Shown: positions 1 to 7,013, counted from the first letter of the stretch. The stretch: DNA of 9,760 nt from DASPKW01 sp038244055 (GCA_038244055.1 JBBRTW010000260.1:1-9760); one strand, 5' to 3'. The notes: a model not told the origin generated them from the letters alone. Program-made: numbers and translations.

Positions 1-136
1 AAGCCGGCGCCTCAAGAGGAATCTGAACCACAACACCGCAGGTGCAGCGGGCGCGCTTGCCGGCGATCTCTTTTCGCCAGGTCCGTCGCGCCCCGCAACC
101 GGGGCAGGTGAAGCGGTTGGGGTCGGCGGCGTTCAC
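1..136 (-). CDS. Zinc-ribbon protein, 5' part only (runs off left edge)
   Basis: The first 45 codons of a minus-strand gene are visible; the rest lies left of the window. The start is GTG at 136-134, sharing four bases (GTGA) with the stop of the upstream gene, so translation is probably coupled. An AAGGAGG-type Shine-Dalgarno lies inside the last codons of that gene, about four bases before the GTG. The protein has a short zinc ribbon: Cys11-x-x-Cys14 and Cys31-x-Cys33, with the knuckle pairs 16 residues apart and a GKRAR basic stretch between. This type of N-terminal ribbon is common in planctomycete proteins that continue into a linker, a membrane helix or a variable domain. What follows here cannot be seen, so no function is assigned. 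The reading frame is well supported by the Cys spacing, the overlap and the ribosome binding site. Confidence 0.72.
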   Translation of the reverse strand, partial: MNAADPNRFTCPGCGARRTWRKEIAGKRARCTCGVVVQIPLEAPA

Positions 137-1074
137 TCCTCCTCCTTGCGCGGCACGATCACCGGCATCACCATCCGCACCCCGCCGATCTCCGCCTCCG
201 GATTTCCGCCCTTGATCCGGCCGGTCATCTTTCCGGGACCCATCAGCAGCGGCACCTCGCCATCGATCTCGTGCGTCTTGATGAAGTATCGCCCCCGGAC
301 CGGCCCGGCCGAGGTCTTGGCGACGAAGGCGAGAAAGTCGGGCAGTGTGGCCACCACGTCGCTGTTGAGAATCGTGACATCAATGACCTTCGGCTCGGAG
401 CGCGGGTTGGTCGGGTCGTACATGTGGTTCTGCGCCAGATCGACGCGCAGCACGAACTTGAGCAGGTCGGTGACTTCGAACTGGCATTCCTCGGCCGCCA
501 CCTTGAACTGCTCGTTGGCCTTCATCGGGCCCATCTTCACATAGAGGCCGATGCCGCCGACGACGGCGATGGCGAAAACCGCGAGAAAAAGTTTGGAGAG
601 GATGATGCTGGAGATGAGCGTGGCGATGCCCCCGCCATCGCGCTTGGCATCGGCGGCCTCGGTGACGCGGGCTTTGACCGTGACCCCGCCAACGGTCTTG
701 TACTGCGCCCCCTGCTGCGCCGGCGCGCGAGCGGTGGGACGGGCGGCCGAGTTAGCGGACGATGCCTGCGCGGCCCGTGGCGAGTAAGCCGGAGCGGCGG
801 CCGCCACAGGCGCCAGCGGCGGCGCTTCCATGGCCGGTCCGGCAAAGTCATCATCGCCGAACGGATTCTCGGGCGCTGCCGCGGTCGGGGCCCGAGTAGC
901 CGGAGTGGAATGCGCCGCGGATTGCGAAGTGCGCGGCGCAGGAGTCGCGTTAGACCCGTGAGGCATGGGTATCCGCAGGACATTGCCGCAAGCCGGGCAG
1001 CGGGCCTTTTTCCCCGCGGCATGGTCCGGAGCGCGCACGGTTTTGCCGCAGTCACAGGTGGCTGAAATCGCCAT
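133..1074 (-). CDS. Membrane-anchored protein with N-terminal zinc ribbon
   Basis: A 313-residue protein of unknown function. Residues 7-29 form a compact zinc ribbon (Cys7-x-Cys9 and Cys26-x-x-Cys29). Residues about 35-140 are a Pro/Ala/Ser/Thr-rich, probably disordered linker. Residues about 152-178 form one transmembrane helix (LISSIILSKLFLAVFAIAVV). The remaining ~135 residues are a soluble, probably beta-rich domain that I do not recognise. The layout suggests a ribbon on one side of the inner membrane and a C-terminal domain on the other. The ATG at 1074 is preceded by AAGGAGGT at 1086-1079, a full eight-base anti-SD match with four bases of spacing, which fixes the start. The gene overlaps the next zinc-ribbon gene by four bases, so the two are probably co-expressed and may work together. 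High G+C at third positions and the lack of competing motifs make this the real frame, although long open frames exist on the opposite strand. Confidence 0.85.
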   Translation of the reverse strand: MAISATCDCGKTVRAPDHAAGKKARCPACGNVLRIPMPHGSNATPAPRTSQSAAHSTPATRAPTAAAPENPFGDDDFAGPAMEAPPLAPVAAAAPAYSPRAAQASSANSAARPTARAPAQQGAQYKTVGGVTVKARVTEAADAKRDGGGIATLISSIILSKLFLAVFAIAVVGGIGLYVKMGPMKANEQFKVAAEECQFEVTDLLKFVLRVDLAQNHMYDPTNPRSEPKVIDVTILNSDVVATLPDFLAFVAKTSAGPVRGRYFIKTHEIDGEVPLLMGPGKMTGRIKGGNPEAEIGGVRMVMPVIVPRKEEE

Positions 1075-1078
1075 ACAG

Positions 1079-1086
1079 ACCTCCTT
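1079..1086 (-). promoter_or_regulatory. Strong Shine-Dalgarno of the zinc-ribbon membrane protein
   Basis: On the minus strand this reads AAGGAGGT, with four bases before the ATG at 1074. It is the strongest ribosome binding site in the window and decides the start. Confidence 0.8.
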
Positions 1087-1132
1087 AGGGCAGATGCATC
1101 GTTACCGATCGAAACGCCATGGATCTTCGCGC

Positions 1133-1172
1133 CGATTCCACGGTCGATTCCACAATGAACATAATGGATTCC
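1133..1172 (-). repeat. Short direct repeats upstream of the zinc-ribbon gene
   Basis: CGATTCCAC occurs perfectly at 1133-1141 and 1145-1153 (12-bp period), and the core GATTCC occurs again at 1167-1172, 21 bp further. They lie about 60-100 bp upstream of the ATG at 1074, in the 149-bp gap between it and the glycosyltransferase stop. Spacing near one and two helical turns would suit a regulator binding one face of the DNA, but no such regulator is identified and no convincing -35/-10 pair is visible nearby. Confidence 0.35.
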
Positions 1173-1223
1173 GCCGCGAATCGAAAGAACCGATTGCTCA
1201 GATCGCATTGAGACGGGATGGTT

Positions 1224-3146
1224 TCAATGCGGCGCGGGCGCGGGAGTTGGAGCGGTCGCCGGGCGGGTGGTGGTCGCGGGACGGGTGGTGCTGATTCGCT
1301 GGAGGTCTTTGCCGCGCAGTCCTCGGCCAGGGTGGCCTGTGCCTCTTGTGGGTTTGGGGGCCGGCGCGGTGGCCGACGGGCGGGTCTTGGTGCTCTTATG
1401 TTTGCCCACGCTCACGACTTCAAAAGTCGCCAGCATATAGCCGCCGGCGCGGGCGATGACCGTTTTCGGCCGGAGCATGCCGAGCTTGATCAGCCGCCCG
1501 GTGAGTTGGTCCTTGTCATCGTAAAGCTTGTTCGTCGTATCCGGGAATATGGCGTAATTGAAGTAGAATCCGTTATTGGCGGCGGTCGGCTGGGCGATGT
1601 TGCGCAGCCCGCGCTCCCATTTGGAATTGCGATCCTTGCGCGGCAGCATCATCCCCAGCCCGTACACATCCCGGCCGGCGAGGTAAGTCAGCACCGTCGC
1701 CTCGGGGCCGATGACCCGCTCGCTCGGTTTGACGTTCGCCTCGATCATCTTCGCGACCTTATACGCATCGGCCCACTGGCCAGCCTTGTACGCCTGGATG
1801 AAGCCGACCGAGTGCATGCCGGGCGTCGGCCGCGAAAAGCCGTGCTGCTCGCGGATCAAATCGGCGCAGCGGATCAGATTCGGCGCGACGACCATGCCCA
1901 GACCAAGGATGATCGCGGCTTCGGAAACGCCCCACCAGCGTTTGCCGCGCTGAGCGACCCAGCCGACAAACAGGCCCCACCCCGCCAGCATGAGCGGCAG
2001 CATCATCAGGAAATAGCGCGGAACGCTGCCGATGAGGGCCATCGTTCCCGCGGTCGTGAGAATGAGCATGCCACAGAGCAGATTCCGCCGCGCCAGCGCG
2101 AAAGCCGAACCGATCAGCACCAGTGAGAAGACCGTGCTCAGCCCCCACCAGAGCGATTTGACCTCGCCCGTGCGGCTGTTGGTGATCGTGCCGGCCGGGA
2201 TGAACCCCGGGCCGAGTTGCGTGCCGAAGAATGACTCAGGCAGCGTCTGCTCGAGCATCTCGTTGAGGTTGACGGGAAGCGCGGCCAGTACCTTGGAATC
2301 GAAATGCGCGAATCGGCCTTCGATCCGGCCCCAGTAGCCGCCCGATTTGCTGCCGCGTTGATCGACCGCGAAAAACAGCGCCGCCGCCGCGAAGGCCAGC
2401 AGGCCGAGCGTCGTGCCGCAGGCCAGGCGGCGCGGGCGCGTTTGCTCGGGGGTTTCGGATTTCCAGATTGGCCGGAAGATGCCCCAGATACAGGTGAGCG
2501 CCAGCGCGGCCGCGATCACCCAGAAGGTCGGCCGCATGATCGCGGAGAAAATCAGGCAGCCGGCCAGGCCGGCGCTCCAGATGATCCGCCCCCGCGCGCA
2601 TTTGGCGCGCGTCAGCTTCTCAAACGCGACAAGAAGTCCCACCACGCTCATCAAAAATGGCACATCGCTGAGAGTCTCATTGATGTGCTCGAGAAACCGG
2701 CCGTTGACCGCCACGCCAAAGACCACCGCCACGCCCAGCCAGCCCGCCAGCGCCAGGCGCGCCCAGAACCAGCAGAGAATCAGTGTGCCGACCCCAAAGA
2801 GCGCGATCAGCGCGACGGCCGGGCCATCTCCCGGCCCGAAGAGCTTCTGCACGCCCGCCAGGAGGATCGGCAGCCCGGGATAGCGAATATCCTGCTGCTC
2901 GGCGAAACCGGCCGGTGCGGGGAGGTCTCGAAACGCATAGTGGCCGGTCGTGGCCAGATGATTGGCCAGCCCGCGAAAGGCCGCGCTGTCCCGCCCGACC
3001 CGCCAGCGGCCGTTGAAGGAGAGAATGATGATGATCCCCGCCAGCGCGAAAAACCACCATCGATACCGGTGGAAGAGGGGGAAAAGCCAGTTTTCGCCTG
3101 CTCCCGCCTTTCTGGGTGCCGCCGGCGATGCACTTTCAGCCATCAT
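1224..3146 (-). CDS. GT39/ArnT-like multi-pass membrane glycosyltransferase
   Basis: A 640-residue integral membrane protein resembling the GT-C glycosyltransferases (dolichyl-phosphate-mannose transferase/ArnT/GT39 type), which move sugars from polyprenyl-phosphate donors to lipid or protein acceptors on the outer side of the membrane. After the first membrane helix (about 31-45) comes GRDSAAF, with Asp53 at the place of the catalytic acidic residue of the first outer loop, followed by RYPGLPILLAG (88-98). NETLSDVPFL (156-165) matches the motif-bearing segment that often follows in this family. Some 10-12 hydrophobic segments extend to about residue 420, then a soluble domain to about 582. 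The last ~55 residues are a low-complexity Thr/Pro/Ala/Arg tail with TTRPAT repeats. I chose ATG 3146 because AGGA lies seven bases upstream; a TTG at 3170 in the same frame and an adjacent ATG at 3143 are alternatives. Substrate is unknown. The gene follows nadD on the same strand after 241 bp that hold a repeat. Confidence 0.8.
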   Translation of the reverse strand: MMAESASPAAPRKAGAGENWLFPLFHRYRWWFFALAGIIIILSFNGRWRVGRDSAAFRGLANHLATTGHYAFRDLPAPAGFAEQQDIRYPGLPILLAGVQKLFGPGDGPAVALIALFGVGTLILCWFWARLALAGWLGVAVVFGVAVNGRFLEHINETLSDVPFLMSVVGLLVAFEKLTRAKCARGRIIWSAGLAGCLIFSAIMRPTFWVIAAALALTCIWGIFRPIWKSETPEQTRPRRLACGTTLGLLAFAAAALFFAVDQRGSKSGGYWGRIEGRFAHFDSKVLAALPVNLNEMLEQTLPESFFGTQLGPGFIPAGTITNSRTGEVKSLWWGLSTVFSLVLIGSAFALARRNLLCGMLILTTAGTMALIGSVPRYFLMMLPLMLAGWGLFVGWVAQRGKRWWGVSEAAIILGLGMVVAPNLIRCADLIREQHGFSRPTPGMHSVGFIQAYKAGQWADAYKVAKMIEANVKPSERVIGPEATVLTYLAGRDVYGLGMMLPRKDRNSKWERGLRNIAQPTAANNGFYFNYAIFPDTTNKLYDDKDQLTGRLIKLGMLRPKTVIARAGGYMLATFEVVSVGKHKSTKTRPSATAPAPKPTRGTGHPGRGLRGKDLQRISTTRPATTTRPATAPTPAPAPH

Positions 3147-3202
3147 TGAATCATCCTGTGGGCGCGGCAAAGGTCAAGGCGGATCGCCTGGGCAAATTCC
3201 AG

Positions 3203-3379
3203 TTCGCCACAGAGACACAGAGGCGCGGAGACCGGAGCGAGAAATACAAAGAAAGATGAAAGGCCGTGGATGGAATATTGAGCGATGGCAGGTCGATTTT
3301 GATTCAACCCTCCATCGCCGACGCTCAATCCTCTCTTCCCTTCGTTCTTCCCTCTGTGCCTCCGTGCCTCTGTGGCGAA
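3203..3379. repeat. Inverted-repeat element with CACAGAG arms
   Basis: The arms lie at 3203-3230 (TTCGCCACAGAG followed by a GAGGC-type stretch) and 3352-3379, and match in 24 of 28 positions as an inverted repeat. Inside, ATTGAGCG at 3277-3284 pairs with CGCTCAAT at 3322-3329, so most of the 177 bp could fold into one long imperfect hairpin. The element sits between nadD and the glycosyltransferase, its right end nine bases from the nadD stop. I recall CACAGAGACACAGAGG-type arms as frequent intergenic repeats in planctomycetes and other environmental bacteria, so this may be a MITE- or REP-like element. No transposase gene, no obvious target-site duplication and no U-rich run are seen. Confidence 0.7.
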
Positions 3380-3387
3380 TTCTCTTC

Positions 3388-3978
3388 TCATTGCGAATAC
3401 AGACGCCTTGCAAGAATCTGGTGTTCCACCGACTCGGGCACGAGGTAGCGGATGGAGCGGCCTTCGCGGAGGCGCTCGCGGATGGAGGTCGCAGAGATTT
3501 CGATCAGCGGTGCGGTAACCACATTCTGGCGCAGCACTTGGAACTTCTCGGGCAAGGCCGGCCAATCGATCTCATAGCCCGGCCGCCGGGCGATCCAGAA
3601 GGTCGCCTCCGCAAGAAGCTGCTCAGCAAGGTGCCATTTGGGCAGGATCTGCAGCATATCGGCACCGATGAGCCAGTGAACCGCGCCATGACTCCGTTTT
3701 TTGAGTTCCCGGACGGTTTCGATGGTGTAACTCGGGCCGGTTCGGGCGATTTCGATGTCGCTGGTTTCAAAGAAACGGTCGGTGGCAGAGACAGTCTGGC
3801 ACAGTTGCAGTCGCTCCGAGGCTGCTGCCAGATCGGCAGAATTCGGCTTGTGGGGCGGCTGCGCGCTCGGAATAAGCAGAACCCCCTCAAGCCCCCCTGC
3901 CTCGGCCACCGCCCGCGCAACCAGCAGATGACCCACATGAATGGGGTTAAAACTGCCGCCAAAGCAGAGTCGGGTCAT
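3388..3978 (-). CDS. nadD: Nicotinate-nucleotide adenylyltransferase
   Basis: NadD transfers AMP from ATP to nicotinic acid mononucleotide, giving deamido-NAD, the penultimate step of NAD synthesis in the cytoplasm. The 196-residue length fits the family. The nucleotidyltransferase signature GGSFNPIHVGH (residues 7-17) includes the catalytic HxGH-like segment. PPHK (41-44), GPSYTIET (81-88), WLIGADML (102-109) and Trp115 mark the substrate pocket. ISATSIRERL (161-170) is the C-terminal ISSTxIR motif that binds the ATP phosphates. The start is ATG 3978, with a short AAGG about eight bases upstream. Its usual neighbours (rsfS, proA, obgE) are absent; here it is the first gene of a minus-strand run and divergent from the sigma factor. 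No key residue appears to be missing. Confidence 0.96.
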   Translation of the reverse strand: MTRLCFGGSFNPIHVGHLLVARAVAEAGGLEGVLLIPSAQPPHKPNSADLAAASERLQLCQTVSATDRFFETSDIEIARTGPSYTIETVRELKKRSHGAVHWLIGADMLQILPKWHLAEQLLAEATFWIARRPGYEIDWPALPEKFQVLRQNVVTAPLIEISATSIRERLREGRSIRYLVPESVEHQILARRLYSQ

Positions 3979-4329
3979 ATTCGGGGCCTTCGTCGCGACA
4001 AAAGTTCGGGGTGGATGATAACTGGTATCCCGCTTGCAAGCGAGAAGAGAGTTCGGGCCAAACGCCGCCCGTTGGCCGATGTCTATTGAGATAGGTGTCC
4101 AGTTGCGTCCGGTTTGCCGGTGAATTGTCGAACGGTTGTAAGTCGAGTGTTCACATTCGGTTAGAAAAGTGAACCCGGATATCCGGTTAAACGTATTGCT
4201 CCAGGAGTCGTCAGACGCGCGAATAGTAGTGCGTAGATGTTGAATATGATGTTGAAGACGACCCCAAGACCCACAGGAGTGCGACCCAAGAGCCCGATCG
4301 AGCGGATTGCCAAGAAGAAGGAGGCCACC
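3979..4329. other. Divergent intergenic region, nadD / sigma factor
   Basis: This 351-bp gap must hold the promoters for nadD (leftward) and the sigma factor (rightward). It contains two perfect 12-bp palindromes, CGCTTGCAAGCG at 4031-4042 and CCGGATATCCGG at 4175-4186, plus a GTTCAC/GTGAAC pair at about 4149-4173. TATGAT at 4245-4250 resembles a -10 box for the sigma gene, but no matching -35 stands 16-18 bp upstream, so I do not call a promoter. An in-frame ATG at 4237 would extend the sigma factor by 31 residues, but it lacks a ribosome binding site. No tRNA or other structured RNA is recognisable. Confidence 0.4.
4318..4324 (+). promoter_or_regulatory. Shine-Dalgarno deciding the sigma factor start
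   Basis: AAGGAGG at 4318-4324 is followed by CCACC and then the ATG at 4330. This ideal spacing favours 4330 over the upstream in-frame ATG codons at 4237, 4246 and 4249. Confidence 0.8.
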
Positions 4330-5352
4330 ATGGCCACGGAAATGATCGTCAGGAAGAATGTCGTGAAGAGTTCGAACACCAAGCCGGCCGGCGCGCGCGT
4401 ACCGCGCCTTCTGGCGGAGCGGGCGAATCTTCTGCTGCAGGGCAACTACGCCTTCATGGACAGCCCGATCTTCAAGCAGAAAAATATCGAGAAGGAACTG
4501 TACACCTTCGACCAGGAGCCGAGCCTGCCGCGCACGGCCTGGTATCAGCCGACCCGCGATGATGTCGAAGGCGCTTCATCGGCCTCGCCGCAGCTCATGT
4601 CGACGGCCGAGGAGCGAGTGATGTTCCTCCGCTTCAACTTCGCCAAGCGGAAGCTGGTGGGGTTGCAGAAGAAGGTTGAGAAAGAGGGATTGACGCGCGA
4701 GCTGGCCGAGCTGGTGATCGAATGGCATCGCCGCTTCGAGCATTTCCGCGAGTATCTGGTGCGGACGAATCTGGCGCTGGTATTGGCGATGGCCAAGCGG
4801 GTTCGCCTGGGCGATGTGGATTTCGCCGAAGTGGTTTCCGAAGGGAACATGGCGCTGATCCGCTCGGTGGATAAATTCTCCATCGACCGCGGATTCAAGT
4901 TCTCAACCTACGCCTGCCGCGCCATTCTCAAGGCCTTCTCGCGCACCGCCATGAAGGCCAACCGCCATCGCACCAAGTTCCCGGTGGAGTTCGAGCCGGA
5001 CCTGGAAAAGAGCGACTGGGCCGACAAGAAGCGCGATGTGGTGGAAGAGGATTGCATCGATGAGCTCAAGAGCATCGTCGATCGCAACCTGGCCGATCTG
5101 ACCAGCGTCGAGCAGACGGTCATCAAGCGCCGCTTCAACTGGGATCAGGCCGATGATTCGAGCCTGACATTGGAAGATGTCGGCAAGATCATCGGCGTGA
5201 CCAAAGAGCGGGTTCGGCAGATCCAGAACAAAGCCCTCGCCAAGATCCGCGCGGTCATGGAAGATGGCGTGCTGCGGGTGCGCACCAAGACCGATGAGGA
5301 GAAGGCGCAGGAGGAGATCCTGGCGGCAACGCAGACCGCTCCGGCGCTTTGA
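4330..5352 (+). CDS. RNA polymerase sigma-70 family factor
   Basis: A 340-residue sigma factor that would direct RNA polymerase to a promoter set. Region 1.2-like sequence is at about 91-109 (STAEERVMFLRFNFAKRKL), region 2.1 at 141-157 (EYLVRTNLALVLAMAKR), region 2.2 core-binding helix at 164-183 (DFAEVVSEGNMALIRSVDKF), regions 2.3-2.4 at 184-207 and the region 4.2 helix-turn-helix at about 279-307 (LEDVGKIIGVTKERVRQIQ). Between regions 2 and 4 there is only a charged ~50-residue linker with no recognisable region 3. Region 2.4 reads FSTYACRAILKAFSR in place of the FSTYATWWIRQAI pattern of RpoD, so -10 recognition may differ. The first 90 residues are a lineage-specific extension (LLLQGNYAFMDSPIF). 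It is larger than ECF factors and does not look like the primary RpoD; I place it among planctomycete-type group 2/3 factors. It stands alone, with its own terminator and no anti-sigma gene visible. Confidence 0.92.
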   Translation: MATEMIVRKNVVKSSNTKPAGARVPRLLAERANLLLQGNYAFMDSPIFKQKNIEKELYTFDQEPSLPRTAWYQPTRDDVEGASSASPQLMSTAEERVMFLRFNFAKRKLVGLQKKVEKEGLTRELAELVIEWHRRFEHFREYLVRTNLALVLAMAKRVRLGDVDFAEVVSEGNMALIRSVDKFSIDRGFKFSTYACRAILKAFSRTAMKANRHRTKFPVEFEPDLEKSDWADKKRDVVEEDCIDELKSIVDRNLADLTSVEQTVIKRRFNWDQADDSSLTLEDVGKIIGVTKERVRQIQNKALAKIRAVMEDGVLRVRTKTDEEKAQEEILAATQTAPAL

Positions 5353-5380
5353 CAAATCGTTCGATTACAGTGAATGCAGT

Positions 5381-5415
5381 AGTCCCGCCAGGTTTCGCCT
5401 GGCGGGATTTTCTTT
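5381..5415 (+). terminator. Intrinsic terminator of the sigma factor gene
   Basis: A perfect 9-bp GC-rich stem (CCCGCCAGG at 5384-5392, CCTGGCGGG at 5398-5406) with a TTTCG loop, extended by weaker outer pairs, is followed by ATTTTCTTT. It starts 28 bases after the sigma factor stop and is a textbook rho-independent terminator for the plus strand. Confidence 0.92.
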
Positions 5416-5438
5416 GCGCCGTTGCCTGCCGAGCCGCA

Positions 5439-5549
5439 CGGTCACCCTGAGGTACTCCGAAGGGTCTACTTTCGAATTTGAGGGGCGCTCCACATTGGTA
5501 TGGTCCCCCGGATTCGAGGCAAGATGCTTCGCTACGCTCAGCATGACCG
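5439..5549. repeat. Inverted-repeat element with CTGAG/GAAG arms
   Basis: The left arm at 5439-5467 (CGGTCACCCTGAGG onward to GAAGGGTCT) and the right arm at 5521-5549 (AAGATGCTTCGC onward to GCATGACCG) form an imperfect inverted repeat of about 29 bp with one indel. A 53-bp spacer separates them. I recall arms of the GTCATGCTGAGCGAAGC type as dispersed repeats in many soil and environmental bacteria. The element lies between the sigma terminator and the 3' end of the HExxH gene. No coding potential is evident. Confidence 0.65.
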
Positions 5550-5579
5550 AGCGAAACCACCGCTGGTATCGTAACTGCC

Positions 5580-5996
5580 TTACGCCGCCTTCTTCTCCAC
5601 CGTAAACTGCTCCAGCATCACCGGCAGTTTCTTGATCCCCCGGCGAACGGCCTTGTCGACCGCGTAGCGCATCGACAGGTCGAACCTGCGCCAGACGCGG
5701 GCATCGGGCTCGACCCCGAGCTTTTTCATCTGGCGGATGGCCCAGAGCCAGACGTGGTATTCCTCTTCGCAGCGTTTTTTATATTTCTCGAAGCCGATGA
5801 CGTGGTGGCCGACTTCGTGCAGGAAAATCGCCAGGCTGATGGGCGTGCGCGGGTGGGGGGATTCCACCCAGTTCACGGATCGGCCATCGGCGTGGTAGAC
5901 GCGCCAGGCGCAACCACTCATGGTGCGACGCCAGCGCTTGACGCGCAGGTCGTAGCGCTGCTTCATCCGGCGGACGATTTCGCTGTATTGATTCAT
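5580..5996 (-). CDS. Small HExxH-motif (putative zinc metallopeptidase-like) protein
   Basis: A 138-residue basic protein with HEVGHH at residues 60-65: His60, Glu61 and His64 match the HExxH zinc site of metallopeptidases, and the acidic stretch CEEEYHVW (76-83) could give the third ligand. The preceding SLAIFLHE resembles the active-site helix of minimal gluzincin/SprT-like domains. There is no signal peptide, so it is probably cytoplasmic; no substrate can be named. ATG 5996 is preceded by AGGGGGTG, one mismatch from the consensus Shine-Dalgarno. The frame stays open upstream to ATG 6146 and TTG 6209, but that stretch has clearly fewer G/C third positions than the body of the gene and no better binding site, so I prefer 5996. 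Intact HExxH proteins of this size are often uncharacterised, and catalytic activity is an inference from the motif alone. Confidence 0.75.
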   Translation of the reverse strand: MNQYSEIVRRMKQRYDLRVKRWRRTMSGCAWRVYHADGRSVNWVESPHPRTPISLAIFLHEVGHHVIGFEKYKKRCEEEYHVWLWAIRQMKKLGVEPDARVWRRFDLSMRYAVDKAVRRGIKKLPVMLEQFTVEKKAA

Positions 5997-6218
5997 CGAC
6001 ACCCCCTGTATCGACGGATCGGCCGGCTTCTTTAGAAATGCGGGGAGCAATCGCACGGCCGCCATGCGCAGTTTCTGCCGCAGGCGGGGATGACCACTGG
6101 GACGAACTGATTTAGCGGACCTGCGCGGAGTTATCGACTGTTTCATGGATTCCATTTTCGGCGCGGGGTACAAAAGCTCCCCGCACCTTCGATTCACCTT
6201 ACCGGGCAAGGACGCCCA

Positions 6219-7013
6219 ATGGAAACCATGCCGACGCCCACCAACCCCGCAACGCCCGACACTCAGCGATCCATCTCACTCCCGACACGGGTCATCGTCT
6301 CGCTCCGCGCGGGCGCGGTGCTGGCGATCGCCAATATTCTCTGCGTGGCGATCCTGTCCTGGGCCTGGGTCCACGCCAAGGCCGAGCCCAAGGCGCTCTC
6401 GGTCACCGGGTCGGCCAAGAAGGTGATCCAATCCGACCTGATCGTCTGGAGCGCCCGCGTGAACGCCTCGGATGCGGACCTGGTCAAGGCGTATGAATCG
6501 CTGCGCGTTTCAACCGAGAAGGTGCAGGCGTATCTCAAGGCCGAGGGCGTGCCGGAGGCCCAGATCACGATCTCCTCGGTTGGTACGACCAAGCGGCGAG
6601 CCAAGGATCAGAAGGGGAACGACACTGAAAAGGTGATCGCCTATGAGCTTGGGCAGGATGTGACGATCAGCAGCGGCGACGTGAAGAGAATTTCCGAAGT
6701 CGCCCGGAAGATCACCACGCTGATCAAGGATGGCGTGATGCTCGATTCGGAGTCGCCGCGCTACATCTACACCAAGCTGGCCGACCTCAAGATCGACATG
6801 CTGGCGCAGGCCACCAAGGACGCGACCGCCCGAGCCAGGCAAATCGCCACCAATGCCGGCTCGGACCTGGGCGGGGTCCTGGATGCGAAGATGGGCGTTT
6901 TGCAGATCAATCCGATGAACAGCAACGAAGTGAGCTCGCTGGGAAATAACGATCAGACTTCGCTGGATAAGGAGATTACGGCGGTGGTGACGGCGCGGTT
7001 TTCGTTGAAGTAA
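6219..7013 (+). CDS. SIMPL (DUF541) domain protein, membrane-anchored
   Basis: A 264-residue SIMPL/DUF541 protein of the YggE type, a periplasmic family of unclear function linked in some bacteria to stress or signalling roles. Residues 1-26 are a polar cytoplasmic tail, residues about 27-52 a membrane helix, and the rest the SIMPL domain. The domain begins with LSVTGSAKKVIQSDLIVW (60-77), the usual G-x-G/pD pattern, and contains the typical helix KLADLKIDMLAQATKDATA (186-204). It lacks a cleavable signal with an obvious cut site, so it is probably anchored. AAGGA at 6208-6212 is six bases before ATG 6219; an in-frame ATG at 6228 is an alternative. It is divergent from the HExxH gene, and no functional partner is evident. 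A small AAGCGC/GCGCTT hairpin overlaps its stop. Confidence 0.9.
   Translation: METMPTPTNPATPDTQRSISLPTRVIVSLRAGAVLAIANILCVAILSWAWVHAKAEPKALSVTGSAKKVIQSDLIVWSARVNASDADLVKAYESLRVSTEKVQAYLKAEGVPEAQITISSVGTTKRRAKDQKGNDTEKVIAYELGQDVTISSGDVKRISEVARKITTLIKDGVMLDSESPRYIYTKLADLKIDMLAQATKDATARARQIATNAGSDLGGVLDAKMGVLQINPMNSNEVSSLGNNDQTSLDKEITAVVTARFSLK

Noticed and set aside
271..1065. 264-residue plus-strand frame opposite the zinc-ribbon protein
   Set aside because: Composition is Arg/Gly-rich with no motif. The minus strand has a cysteine ribbon, a membrane helix and a perfect ribosome binding site.
2304..3149. 281-residue plus-strand frame opposite the glycosyltransferase
   Set aside because: Arg/Ala/Gln-rich composition typical of antisense frames in high-GC DNA; the minus strand has coherent membrane helices and motifs.
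4161..4445. 94-residue hydrophobic minus-strand frame that looks like a small membrane protein
   Set aside because: It lies antisense to the sigma factor 5' region; the hydrophobic run arises from reverse-reading Lys- and Glu-rich codons (TTC/CTT). No ribosome binding site and no family resemblance were seen.
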